Shown: positions 6,125 to 14,500 of the stretch, in pieces | Layout of the letters: each line of letters starts with the position of its first letter | How positions within the stretch are numbered: the stretch's first letter is position 1 | Source of the DNA: an uncultured Oscillospiraceae bacterium | GTDB lineage: Bacteria; Bacillota; Clostridia; Oscillospirales; Acutalibacteraceae | Direction of reading: 5' to 3' | DNA length: 64,000 bases | NCBI GenBank assembly: GCA_900539425.1 | Contig: UQBX01000001.1 | Location: 121,891-185,890, forward strand | Translations under genes and position numbers: made by a program | Notes under the pieces: model-generated | Database searches by the model: none | What the model saw: the letters and a program-made list of their open reading frames with translations, nothing else | Told to the model about the DNA's origin: nothing

Positions 6125-8965
6125 TTAAAGTTCTCTTATATTATCGATAACGCTGTGTTTCATTTCTTTTTTTATCTTGAGCCACAGATTGACCGCACAG
6201 AATATGAAAAGCAGTGCGCAGGCAACAACAGTCTCCCATATACTGAATTTGAACATCTGCTCACGTTCCATTCCATTGGTAACAGCCTGATTAATAAAAT
6301 AAGAAACGATAAACAGTACAAACCCGACTGCGTAACTTATCGACAGCATTGAAACAAGCTGTGAGATATAGGAACCAAAAAGGTCACGAGCCGAAGCGCC
6401 AACAGCCCTGAGCGTACCTATTTCACGCCTGCCGTCTCTTATCTGCGCTGTAAGTGAATTGTTTATTATGCTTGCGCTTATGCTCATAAACAATATAATA
6501 ATTGCTGTGAGAAGTATAAGAACTGCGCTGTTTGTCTGCTGTTGGTCTTTAAGATTTGCATAATACGAAGTAAAACTGCAATTATCTTTTTTATCAACAA
6601 TAGTTTGCAGGGTATTGCTTACATCGGCATCTATCTCATCATTACATTCGGTGTTAAGATTGAAATTAATACTGCTGAAATTTGTGCCGTCGTAAAAATT
6701 CTTCATTCCGCTTAGCGTTGTCAAAACAACTATATCGGCAGATGAAAGAATATTATTAGCGTCAGAAAATCCATCCGGCAATTCATTTACTACCGCACCT
6801 ACAGTTGCATTTGCGTCTGTTTTTTCCCAGCTTGATGTGTTACTGTAATCATACTCCTGCGTTAACTCTTCATCATAGGTATAAATAACCGTGTTTGTAT
6901 TTACAGAGCTGTTTATATCTTCATCTGTATTTGTTGAATTATCTGAAATAATGCTGAGTGATATCTCATCACCCGCCTGAATATCACAATCTGCGCGTTT
7001 CAGATAATTTTTGTCATCTTTTACGCCGTCATTCCAATCAGGGCCCCATGAATAACCTGAATCGGGGTCTTCATCGTCATATTCCACATTAAGGGCGATT
7101 TTTTGCGGCGCTATCACAACAACCTCTTCGCCGGAATCAAGCGACGCTGTATCTATACTGCCTGAAACGACACTGCTTTCAAGTTCTGTAAACTGCCTGC
7201 TGTCAAGAGCAACTATATATATGGGCATTACATCTTGATTGCCGCAGTAATTTCTGAGCGCTGAAAACTGTTCGGTAAGATTTGAAGATAAAACACTATC
7301 CAAATTGTCAGATGTAAGGCTGTGAACGTCTACACTGCTTATATCAAACATTGAAAAATATCCGCCTGCGTACATTATTGTTTTCTGATAATCCGTATAT
7401 TCACCGCATTTTATGACAGCCTTGCATCTGCGTGAAGCATATACATCTCCTGCATAAGGAATTGATTTTACCGTGTTGTAATCAGAATAGGTATAATTGT
7501 TATCTGAACCGGGCAAATTTATCAAATCATTATCCCATGAGTAACTCTCGAGCTCATACTCATACTTGGGAAGCCAATTATCTTCACGCATATCTTTTAC
7601 GAAAGAAAAGCCAAAGCAAGAACCGATTATAGTAATTACAAGAATAATGCTTGCCGCCGCTCTTGTCTTTCCGTTAAACAAAAGGCTTCTGCGGGCAATC
7701 AGTTTAGACGGCACAAACCCCTTTTTGCTTTTTATCTTTTTACGGACATATTTGCGTGTCATTTCAATATTTCTGACAGTCTGCACAGGAGTGACTCTTG
7801 CCGCCTTAATAAGCGGAACGAGAGCCGCGAGCATAACGCAGATAACACTAATCACCGCGCATGCAACAATGGCCCAGATATTCGCGTCAAAAATAAATCT
7901 ATCTCCCAGTATCATAAAACCGACTTTTACGCACAAGCACGAAAGCGCTATGCTGACCGGAACACAGATAAGGCTGATTATGAATGCTTCTCTGCCGAAG
8001 ATAATTATTATCTGCCGCTTTGTTGCGCCAACTGTGCGCAGCATGCCTATCTGCCGCCTGCGCTCATTTAGGTTTGTGGAAAAAGCGTTTATTATGCCGA
8101 GACAAGAAGCAACAAGCAGAATACCAACAAACGCCGAAATAAACACAGTGGGCGCATATATGCCGTTACTGCTGTTTATTGAATAGTTTGATGAATCAGC
8201 TTCTATCCAATTGCCAAGATCACCGCCATTATTATCTAAAAAGTCGCTGAACTTTGAATATCTTTCAGTATCACCTATTGTATAAATGCTGTTTTCTTCA
8301 TAATAGTTGAAATAACAAACCAGTTTTTCTTTACCGCCCGGCTCCACCTGAGTATCCTTGGAGACAAATACAGACGGAATACTGTCTGTAAAAGTTGAAT
8401 GGCTTGAAATGATATTTGAAAGTTTATTCTTTGCTATACCGCTTAAAATGAAAGTTTTTTCCTGAGTTTCGGGTAGATAACCGCTCCCGTCCTGAACAAG
8501 AAAATCAAGAGTTATGCTGTCCCCCACCGAAACATCAAGACCCATTTTTGCAATGGTTGCCTCCTCAATAGCAATTTCATTTTCATTCTGAGGATAACTG
8601 CCTTCAATAAACGATATATTTGAAAGCTGATACGCCTTATCATCAAGATAAGCAACCGAATACGGAGTGCCGTCATCAGTCAACACACTGCCCACAACAT
8701 GCGCAAAGCCGTAATCACCAACAACCTTTTCACCCGCCGCCTCTGCAAAAAGCTGATTTGAGGCGTCAACATATATACCGTTTTGCCTGCCGTAAAGGTC
8801 GCACTCCATCTCTTTTACCGATGTTAACATACTTGAAAACAAAAGCGGTATTGCGGATGAAAACATCATCGCAAGAATTATGCCGATTATGAGTGAAGTA
8901 TACTGCTTTTTTCGGTTTTTCAGATTGCCGAATGCAAGGGTATTTACCGTAAGCTTTTCTTTCAC
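6125..8965 (-). CDS. large FtsX-type ABC transporter permease
   Basis: 946 residues with the MacB/FtsX plan duplicated. There is an N-terminal membrane helix (about 24-45), a long extracytoplasmic domain, and a three-helix FtsX block (about 275-400) with RRRQIGMLRTVGATKRQI. A second N-terminal helix near 435, a second extracytoplasmic domain (about 460-780) and a second FtsX block with RREIGTLRAVGASARDLF follow. Both FtsX blocks are intact. The start is a GTG at 8965 with GGGGGTG upstream, 3 bases after the ATPase stop. Such permeases extrude or sense antibiotics, peptides or lipids by mechanotransmission. The very large second outer domain is unusual. The substrate is unknown. Confidence 0.9.
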   Translation of the reverse strand: MKEKLTVNTLAFGNLKNRKKQYTSLIIGIILAMMFSSAIPLLFSSMLTSVKEMECDLYGRQNGIYVDASNQLFAEAAGEKVVGDYGFAHVVGSVLTDDGTPYSVAYLDDKAYQLSNISFIEGSYPQNENEIAIEEATIAKMGLDVSVGDSITLDFLVQDGSGYLPETQEKTFILSGIAKNKLSNIISSHSTFTDSIPSVFVSKDTQVEPGGKEKLVCYFNYYEENSIYTIGDTERYSKFSDFLDNNGGDLGNWIEADSSNYSINSSNGIYAPTVFISAFVGILLVASCLGIINAFSTNLNERRRQIGMLRTVGATKRQIIIIFGREAFIISLICVPVSIALSCLCVKVGFMILGDRFIFDANIWAIVACAVISVICVMLAALVPLIKAARVTPVQTVRNIEMTRKYVRKKIKSKKGFVPSKLIARRSLLFNGKTRAAASIILVITIIGSCFGFSFVKDMREDNWLPKYEYELESYSWDNDLINLPGSDNNYTYSDYNTVKSIPYAGDVYASRRCKAVIKCGEYTDYQKTIMYAGGYFSMFDISSVDVHSLTSDNLDSVLSSNLTEQFSALRNYCGNQDVMPIYIVALDSRQFTELESSVVSGSIDTASLDSGEEVVVIAPQKIALNVEYDDEDPDSGYSWGPDWNDGVKDDKNYLKRADCDIQAGDEISLSIISDNSTNTDEDINSSVNTNTVIYTYDEELTQEYDYSNTSSWEKTDANATVGAVVNELPDGFSDANNILSSADIVVLTTLSGMKNFYDGTNFSSINFNLNTECNDEIDADVSNTLQTIVDKKDNCSFTSYYANLKDQQQTNSAVLILLTAIIILFMSISASIINNSLTAQIRDGRREIGTLRAVGASARDLFGSYISQLVSMLSISYAVGFVLFIVSYFINQAVTNGMEREQMFKFSIWETVVACALLFIFCAVNLWLKIKKEMKHSVIDNIREL

Positions 8966-8968
8966 GGT

Positions 8969-9655
8969 CTACACCCCCTGTGCTTTTGTATCACTCACAA
9001 TTTTTCCGTCCTCAATTGTGATTATCCTGTCCGCCTGCTCCGCAACGTGCAAATCATGCGTAACAAGTATAAGAGTTATGCCGAGTTCCCTGCCCGTATA
9101 TTTGAGCAGAGAAAGCACTTCGCGCCCGCTTGCAGCATCAAGATTTCCCGTAGGCTCATCCGCAAAAAGTACGGACGGCTTGTTTGCGAGCGCTCTGGCA
9201 ATAGCTATCCTCTGCTGCTGACCGCCCGAAAGAGCTGAGGGCAGGTGCTCAAGCCTGTCCTCTATTCCAAGTATTGAAATTATTTTGGAAATATACTCGT
9301 CATCGGGCTTTTTCTTATCAAGCATTACGGGCAGAATTATATTTTCATATCCCGTAAGCTCCTGAACAAGATTATATGCCTGAAAAACAAATCCAAATCT
9401 TCTGCGCCGCAGAATAGACAGCTGATTATCGTTATATGAAGAGAGCTTTTTATCATTGTAAACGACATCGCCCGAAGTGGGGCTTTCAAGCGAACTGAGA
9501 AGATGGAGCAGAGTTGATTTGCCCGAGCCGCTGGGGCCCGTGACCGCACAGAATTCACCCTGTTCAAAAGAAACGGTTATACCGTCCACGGCTTTTACAA
9601 CATTTTCTCCGCTCATATATTCTTTTGTAAGATCTTTACATTCAATAATGCTCAT
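8969..9655 (-). CDS. ABC transporter ATP-binding protein (LolD/MacB/BceA type)
   Basis: 228 residues. The Walker A GPSGSGKST (about 40), Q-loop FVFQAYNL, signature LSGGQQQRIAIARAL, Walker B VLFADEPTGNLD and switch His in LVTHD are all intact. It powers the FtsX permease encoded 3 bases downstream. The start at 9655 is set by AAGGAGGG 6 bases upstream; an in-frame ATG at 9676 lacks a ribosome site. The stop is TAG and is immediately followed by the next gene, so TAG is a normal stop here. It has its own promoter region (9677-9709), apart from the two-component genes upstream. Confidence 0.95.
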   Translation of the reverse strand: MSIIECKDLTKEYMSGENVVKAVDGITVSFEQGEFCAVTGPSGSGKSTLLHLLSSLESPTSGDVVYNDKKLSSYNDNQLSILRRRRFGFVFQAYNLVQELTGYENIILPVMLDKKKPDDEYISKIISILGIEDRLEHLPSALSGGQQQRIAIARALANKPSVLFADEPTGNLDAASGREVLSLLKYTGRELGITLILVTHDLHVAEQADRIITIEDGKIVSDTKAQGV

Positions 9656-9676
9656 AAGGAACCCTCCTTGGCTCAA

Positions 9677-9709
9677 ATTATAAACGGTGTTTCTTTCATT
9701 AAGGTGAAA
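9677..9709 (-). promoter_or_regulatory. -10 box with inverted repeat at the -35 position
   Basis: On the minus strand upstream of the ATPase gene, TATAAT (9677-9682) has no acceptable -35 hexamer at 16-18 bases. In its place lies the inverted repeat TTTCACCTTAATGAAA (9694-9709; TTTCA/TGAAA arms). This arrangement is typical of a promoter activated by a response regulator. The neighbouring regulator gene at 10671 is the obvious candidate. Binding is inferred. Confidence 0.5.
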
Positions 9710-9730
9710 ACAATCTTAAAAAAACGTAAG

Positions 9731-9773
9731 AAAAGCGCAGTGCGCCGAAATTATGATGGCGCGCCGCGCTTTT
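9731..9773 (-). terminator. terminator of the two-component operon
   Basis: AAAAGCGC at one end pairs with GCGCTTTT at the other, with additional GCGCC/GGCGC pairing inside. It overlaps the stop codon of the histidine kinase gene on the minus strand and separates it from the ABC operon. Confidence 0.75.
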
Positions 9774-10674
9774 AAATTAAAACATATCCATCAATATGCG
9801 GCAGACATATAACAACACAAAGCCCTGAATTTTTGTTTTCGGCTGAAATAGTGCCGTGGTGTTTTTCAACTACCGCCTTAGTTATCGCAAGACCTATCCC
9901 CGCGCTTGAGGGCAGGGCATTATTTGTTTTGTGAAAGCGTGTAAAAAGCAGGGGCAGATCCTTTTCAGGCACTCCGCCTCCGTTATCCTGAACCGTTATT
10001 TCGGTAAAATCTCCCGTATCGTTTACCGTTATCTCTACCCTGCCGTTTTGCTCTGTATGCTCGCTGGCATTTTTAATAAGATTTCCTACCGCTTCGCCAA
10101 GCCATTCCTTGTCACAGCGAATTTTTCCATCCGCCCTCACCTTGTACTCCTTTTGAGGAAACAGATGGCGGAAATCTGATACAATGGGATTTATAAAATC
10201 CGCGGAATCATATGTTCTGAAGTCCATAACATAGGCATCCGAACGTATTTTTTCAAGCCTGAGCAGACGGTAAACAAGATTTTCCATTTTTTCTATAAGC
10301 TGGAGTTCTTTTTCCGTGTGCTCTGAGGGATGCTGGCTGTGCTCCATTTCGCAATACAGCCGAAGTCCCGCAATAGGTGTTTTCAGCTGATGTGAAATAT
10401 CTGATATAAACTCTGTATTCTGTTTTGACATTTCCTTTGTGTTCTGCTTTTCACGCTCAATCAGCGTTTCCATATCAAAAACAGCATTTTGAAGCTCTGC
10501 AATATACCCTTCTTTAGGACTGAAATCAGCTACCGCACCGGATTGTATATATCTGTTTATGCTTTCAGTTATACGGCAGACTTCTCTTTTCCTTTTAATG
10601 CACAAGACTATCAGCACAATCAAGATCACGGCAAGCACACCGATTGCGGCATACAATAGTATCTCGAAAATCAT
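9772..10674 (-). CDS. sensor histidine kinase without an outer sensor domain
   Basis: 300 residues. One N-terminal membrane helix (about 4-25) is followed directly by a linker and the HisKA domain with the phospho-acceptor His95 in SDISHQLKTP. The HATPase domain has N-box NLIKNASEH (Asn202), G1 DNGGGVP (Asp230) and G2 AGIGLAI. There is no extracytoplasmic loop, as in kinases that read the state of a partner ABC permease (Bce type). The start at 10674 overlaps the regulator's stop by 4 bases (ATGA), with GGGAGG upstream. Its partner is the OmpR-type regulator at 10671. That it senses the FtsX permease encoded next door is inferred. Confidence 0.92.
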   Translation of the reverse strand: MIFEILLYAAIGVLAVILIVLIVLCIKRKREVCRITESINRYIQSGAVADFSPKEGYIAELQNAVFDMETLIEREKQNTKEMSKQNTEFISDISHQLKTPIAGLRLYCEMEHSQHPSEHTEKELQLIEKMENLVYRLLRLEKIRSDAYVMDFRTYDSADFINPIVSDFRHLFPQKEYKVRADGKIRCDKEWLGEAVGNLIKNASEHTEQNGRVEITVNDTGDFTEITVQDNGGGVPEKDLPLLFTRFHKTNNALPSSAGIGLAITKAVVEKHHGTISAENKNSGLCVVICLPHIDGYVLI

Positions 10675-11336
10675 CCGGCGTCCTCCCACCTGTAGCCGAC
10701 CCCTCTAACCGTCTTTATACAGTCGGCACCTATTTTATCTCTCAGGCGGCTGATATGTACCGAGAGCGTATTATCATCAACAAAAGCGCCTTCGCAATCC
10801 CATATACCCTGCAAAAGCGAATCACGTGTAACTATAATGCCGCGGTTTCTGAGAAGTATACAGAGAATATGATATTCGGTAGGCGTGAGATATATCTTTT
10901 CCCCGTCCTTTAATACCGTCATATTATCCTCGTTTACGGCGATATTTCCGTAAACGGGAGAAGCAGTTTTTGAATTGCGCCTTAAAAGCGCACGCACTCT
11001 TGATAAAAGCTCCAGCAGGCGAAACGGTTTTGTTACATAATCGTCAGCACCAGAATCAAGGCCGCGCACTATCTGTATCTCATCATCACAGGCAGTGAGA
11101 AACAAAACAGGGATATCGTTTCCTGAATTTCTTATTTCACGGCAGAGATCAAAACCGTTTCCGTCAGGAAGCATAACGTCAAGAATAATAAGATCAAATC
11201 TATTTTTAGCAAGACTGCTGTGTGCATCTTCGCAGCTGCCCGCCGCACAGACCTCGTGTCCCTCTTTCTGAAGCATTTCAAGAAGTCCGCTGCGAAGAAA
11301 CTCATCATCTTCACACAATAGTATTTTTGCGCTCAT
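10671..11336 (-). CDS. OmpR/PhoB-type response regulator
   Basis: 221 residues. The receiver domain has the acidic pair Asp10/Asp11, phospho-acceptor Asp53 in IILDVMLPDG and Lys103 in VTKPF. The winged-helix domain follows with LTPTEYHILCILLRN and SVHISRLRDKIG, and ends in VRGVGYRWEDAG. It should bind direct or inverted repeats upstream of target promoters; the repeat at 9694-9709 is a candidate. It is the first gene of the operon and is coupled to the kinase. It faces away from the exported protein gene at 11643. Confidence 0.95.
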   Translation of the reverse strand: MSAKILLCEDDEFLRSGLLEMLQKEGHEVCAAGSCEDAHSSLAKNRFDLIILDVMLPDGNGFDLCREIRNSGNDIPVLFLTACDDEIQIVRGLDSGADDYVTKPFRLLELLSRVRALLRRNSKTASPVYGNIAVNEDNMTVLKDGEKIYLTPTEYHILCILLRNRGIIVTRDSLLQGIWDCEGAFVDDNTLSVHISRLRDKIGADCIKTVRGVGYRWEDAG

Positions 11337-11404
11337 TAAACCACCGCCGTTAAATTGATGTATTCACATAATACTACAACGATGCCGTTTTGGCAACTTG
11401 GTAT

Positions 11405-11461
11405 GGTCATATTCCTTTAACCGGCACCTCGCATACAAGCGGCAAAGCTGAGAATATGACC
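11405..11461. ncRNA. long hairpin in the intergenic region (candidate structured element)
   Basis: GGTCATATTC (11405-11414) is exactly complementary to GAATATGACC (11452-11461). CTTT/AAAG and CCG/CGG inside extend the stem around a short loop, and a TGTATTTTT tail follows. It lies between two divergent genes, so it is not an ordinary end-of-operon terminator for either. It may be a small RNA, a leader element or an operator. The rest of the 11337-11642 gap is AT-rich and holds the promoter at 11583. Confidence 0.4.
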
Positions 11462-11582
11462 TGTATTTTTCGTCATTAATACTTTTTTATAAATTACAAT
11501 TTTCACTTTATTAACATTTTATAAAATAATTTGTTGTTTATTTCTTATTTTATATTTTTTTTGCTGATTTGCATAAATTTTA

Positions 11583-11611
11583 TTGACACAATGTGACAAA
11601 AATAGTACAAT
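11583..11611 (+). promoter_or_regulatory. sigma-A-type promoter
   Basis: TTGACA (11583-11588), a 17-base spacer, then TACAAT (11606-11611), 31 bases before the start codon of the exported protein gene. Confidence 0.85.
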
Positions 11612-11642
11612 ATTTTTGGTGTTTTTGTAGGGGGAATAATAG

Positions 11643-12572
11643 ATGGTATGCCGAGAGGGAAAGACTGTTATATGCAGCTTATTTTTTTGCCTAACGATTA
11701 TTTCCGTTGCGAACTCCGCCTACGGTGCAGTTGCTGATGCAAGCTACTGCGAGAATTGGTTTAGTGAAACAAATTATGAAACTGTGCAGATAGAGAGCGA
11801 TGATTTATATGGCTGTCTGCGCTTTTTTTATGCCCAAAACTGCCTTTACTGCTGTATTAGTTATGTAGTTGACGGTATGGAAGGAAATGAAAACACAGCT
11901 GTTGAAATAAATATTTCAAATTCAAACAGAAATTACACAATTCATTTCACAGCAGATGAAGAAAATGAATTTCCGTGCGATTTAACAAAATATTTTACAC
12001 GGCTTACAAATTTAGGCCAGGATATTTACTTTGAGCTTGAATTTACTGAAAAAGCGGACAAAAATACTGAAAACCGCGCTGCAATAAACCTTATAATCGA
12101 CAATAAATCCTATTATATCGCGCTTATAGATATGCCTGCGGGCGAAGACACGGCAGTGGCTGAAAATGACACTACACAAAGCAGAATTGAAGAAAAGGAA
12201 GAAGAAAAAGAAACAAACGCAACAACAAAATTCACGTATTCCGCAAGCGGAGAATATGAAGAAAAAGAAGAAGAAACAGAAGCCAGCACTAAATTCAGCA
12301 TTGAGTCAGGCGGCGCTTATTTTTATAATGAAAACTCACTTGAAAATGATTACGATACATCGCCGTCGCAGGCAAATGAAGTATCCGGCGACACGCTGAT
12401 TGATGTGCCTGTTGAAAAAGAAACATCTTTCAGTCCTCAGGCAAAAGCTATGTTCGGACTTTCAGGCGCTTTTGCGATTTGCGGAACAACTGTGCTTATA
12501 AGAAACGCAGTAAAAACAAGCTCGGCTAAAAAAGCAGAGCTTAATAATGAAAGCTCGAAAAAAAATGATTAG
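11643..12572 (+). CDS. exported, membrane-anchored acidic protein
   Basis: 309 residues, family not recognised. A signal peptide ends near residue 30 (SAYGAVA). An outer domain with several Cys follows (about 35-175). Next comes a Glu/Thr-rich linker in which the segment KEEEKETNATTKFTYSASGE is echoed by KEEETEASTKFSIESGG, an internal duplication. One membrane helix (about 275-292) and a Lys-rich cytoplasmic tail end the protein. AGGGGGA precedes the ATG. It is monocistronic, behind a strong promoter, next to a two-component system. It is a surface protein of unknown role. Confidence 0.75.
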   Translation: MVCREGKTVICSLFFCLTIISVANSAYGAVADASYCENWFSETNYETVQIESDDLYGCLRFFYAQNCLYCCISYVVDGMEGNENTAVEINISNSNRNYTIHFTADEENEFPCDLTKYFTRLTNLGQDIYFELEFTEKADKNTENRAAINLIIDNKSYYIALIDMPAGEDTAVAENDTTQSRIEEKEEEKETNATTKFTYSASGEYEEKEEETEASTKFSIESGGAYFYNENSLENDYDTSPSQANEVSGDTLIDVPVEKETSFSPQAKAMFGLSGAFAICGTTVLIRNAVKTSSAKKAELNNESSKKND

Positions 12573-12610
12573 ATATTCAAACAGCAATCAGCTAAACATA
12601 ACATTTTAAT

Positions 12611-13546
12611 TCAGTCAAGGAAATCAAAGCTTACAGCCGAAACCTCTCCGCTTTCAGCGTTAATATATACATCTGCAATATAATTTCCCCTGAGCTTTAC
12701 ACGCCACGCATATTCAGGGTAGTATTCATGAATAACATGCTGGTCAATAAGATCCGGATCATGAACGAGCTGAGGATAACCGTCTTCAAGCTCATATTCG
12801 CTGAAATCATCATTCGTTACCGAAAGACCAAAAGATTCATCCTCATAATTGTTTTCATCTTTTATAGCCTCAAAAGCAATATCGACCGCCTCATCGGCTG
12901 ATACAGGCATATCATTTTTTGAGCTCTCAATAATAGTGTTGTATTCTATCTTTTCCGTCTCTCCGCTTTTTGTATCAAACGCAAAATACGAGTTTCCGCT
13001 TTTTAATATTAAAGTATTGGTCTGAACTTTGACCGGAGAAAAATACCCGCCCTCTTTAACAAGATAAATATCACTGCTTACTATGGCTCCCGTTTCATCA
13101 GTCTGCAGTTCTATTCTGTAAAGATTTCCTTCAAAGCAAAAATAAAGGGAATCATCAATATAGGCGTATATGTGCGGTGAATAATAACTGACACCGCCGT
13201 AATAATCAGTATTAAATATCAAGGTTTTGCCGTTTTCCGTTTCTGCGTACAGTGAGTACGAATCAGCGCCTTCATGTGCATTATTCGCTCTTGCGCTGAA
13301 ATGTATTCCGTTTTGATCAACAATGTTTTCCGAGTCAAGGCATACATAATATCCGCTGCACTCATAACCTTCGAACTTCACACCGTCTAACACTTTGTTT
13401 TCGTTTTCAACAGTTTCCGTTGTTGCTTCGGTTGTGGTTTCGGTTGTTTTTGTGGTGTCCTGAATGACTTCGGCGCTGCATGACGCCAATGCTGCGGCAC
13501 AGCATACAGCCGTTACCGCACATAATAATTTTACAATTTTTTTCAT
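12611..13546 (-). CDS. lipoprotein with a C-terminal PepSY-like domain
   Basis: 311 residues. A lipobox LASC gives a lipidated cysteine near residue 23, followed by a Thr/Glu linker (TTKTTETTTEATTETVE). The middle part (about 60-200) is beta-rich and resembles propeller-like repeats. The end (SADEAVDIAFEAI to YAWRVKL and ADVYINAESGEVSAV) has the helix-strand pattern and closing strand of PepSY domains, which often restrain proteases or act at the cell envelope. It is probably monocistronic. The partner is unknown. Confidence 0.7.
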   Translation of the reverse strand: MKKIVKLLCAVTAVCCAAALASCSAEVIQDTTKTTETTTEATTETVENENKVLDGVKFEGYECSGYYVCLDSENIVDQNGIHFSARANNAHEGADSYSLYAETENGKTLIFNTDYYGGVSYYSPHIYAYIDDSLYFCFEGNLYRIELQTDETGAIVSSDIYLVKEGGYFSPVKVQTNTLILKSGNSYFAFDTKSGETEKIEYNTIIESSKNDMPVSADEAVDIAFEAIKDENNYEDESFGLSVTNDDFSEYELEDGYPQLVHDPDLIDQHVIHEYYPEYAWRVKLRGNYIADVYINAESGEVSAVSFDFLD

Positions 13547-13817
13547 AGAAACTTCCTCACTGTCTTAATCATAAACATTATAGCAAAATATTGATTTATA
13601 ATGCAACTAAGGAATATTAGTATTATATTTTTCCTTTCCGTCATAGCTGATTTTTTAATACCAGATAAGCTAAGGAAAGGGCATTACCTCAGCCGTCATT
13701 ATATTACTTCTCAATATCACTCAGCTCACCGACTGTCCGAGCAGCCACTTATAAACGGCATAAAATTATACTGATTTAAAGATAATAGTTTTTTTATTAC
13801 TTACACATATGTTTTCA
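13547..13817. other. intergenic region with one large inverted repeat
   Basis: No reading frame of note. CCTTTCC and GGAAAGG, with AGCT/AGCT inside, form an inverted repeat at about 13631-13682. It lies upstream of the lipoprotein gene and may be a leader structure or operator. Nothing else is evident. Confidence 0.35.
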
Positions 13818-13856
13818 CAAAAAAACAACCGCCCCCAGGGGGGGGGTTGTTTTTTA
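13818..13856. terminator. terminator with a nine-G run
   Basis: AAAAAACAACC-x-CCCCC is mirrored by a G run and GGTTGTTTTTT. It closes the desulfoferrodoxin gene on the minus strand. The run of nine Gs against five Cs suggests strand slippage or a consensus error at 13838-13846. Confidence 0.8.
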
Positions 13857-13866
13857 TATCGCTCTT

Positions 13867-14241
13867 TTATGCTTTCCAAAGGCCGTGAAGATTGCAGTAT
13901 GCGTAAACTGCCTCAAGTTTTTCACCGCAGCAAAGGGCAAAACAAGCCTTGGGTTCATCGCCGGGTTTAAGCGCCTTTCTGTAAATGCCCGCATCTGTCT
14001 GTACGGCGATCCATTCAATATAATGCTCCTCAAGCATGGGATGCTCTACTTCACCTACGGTAACATAGATCTTATCGCCGTCCTGCTTATAGACGGGAAC
14101 ATGCTTTTCAACAGCGGCATCGACAGTGCCCGGTATAATTTCTTCCATTTTCTTCCCGCAGCACATTACGGGTACAGGTGTATCCTTTACCACAGCTATA
14201 ATTTTGCCGCACACAGAACACTTATAATATTTCTGTTCCAT
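13867..14241 (-). CDS. dfx: desulfoferrodoxin (superoxide reductase)
   Basis: 124 residues, the normal size for a two-iron desulfoferrodoxin. The N-terminal desulforedoxin centre has all four Cys ligands (Cys8, Cys11, Cys27, Cys28). The neelaredoxin centre has His47, His67, His73, Cys116 and His119, with the Glu45-Lys46 pair next to the active site. The enzyme reduces superoxide to peroxide without making oxygen, which suits an obligate anaerobe. It is cytoplasmic and monocistronic, between its own terminator and a 260-base upstream gap. Identification is firm. Confidence 0.97.
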   Translation of the reverse strand: MEQKYYKCSVCGKIIAVVKDTPVPVMCCGKKMEEIIPGTVDAAVEKHVPVYKQDGDKIYVTVGEVEHPMLEEHYIEWIAVQTDAGIYRKALKPGDEPKACFALCCGEKLEAVYAYCNLHGLWKA

Positions 14242-14298
14242 AACAACAACTCCTTAAAATTTATTAGGCTGCCAAAACCGTTTTAGTTCTGACTGCCG

Positions 14299-14336
14299 TA
14301 TGCAGTACGGCATGCAATTATTCTGCGCGTGCCGTA
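14299..14336. promoter_or_regulatory. overlapping alternative hairpins upstream of dfx
   Basis: TGCCGTA, then TACGGCA, then a second TGCCGTA lie within about 38 bases. The middle copy can pair with either flank, giving mutually exclusive hairpins in the dfx upstream region. This may be an operator or leader switch. The function is not known. Confidence 0.35.
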
Positions 14337-14500
14337 AAACAATCTATCACTTATATGATAGTATTATCATTTTAATCTATTATAACATAATAATTCACAA
14401 CATAACAATATTAATTTTATTAAACGGGAATTACAGCAGTGTTATATTCAGAGCATTAAAAAGCAGAACGGCCGCCCTTTCTGAAGGTAAAATATGTTTG

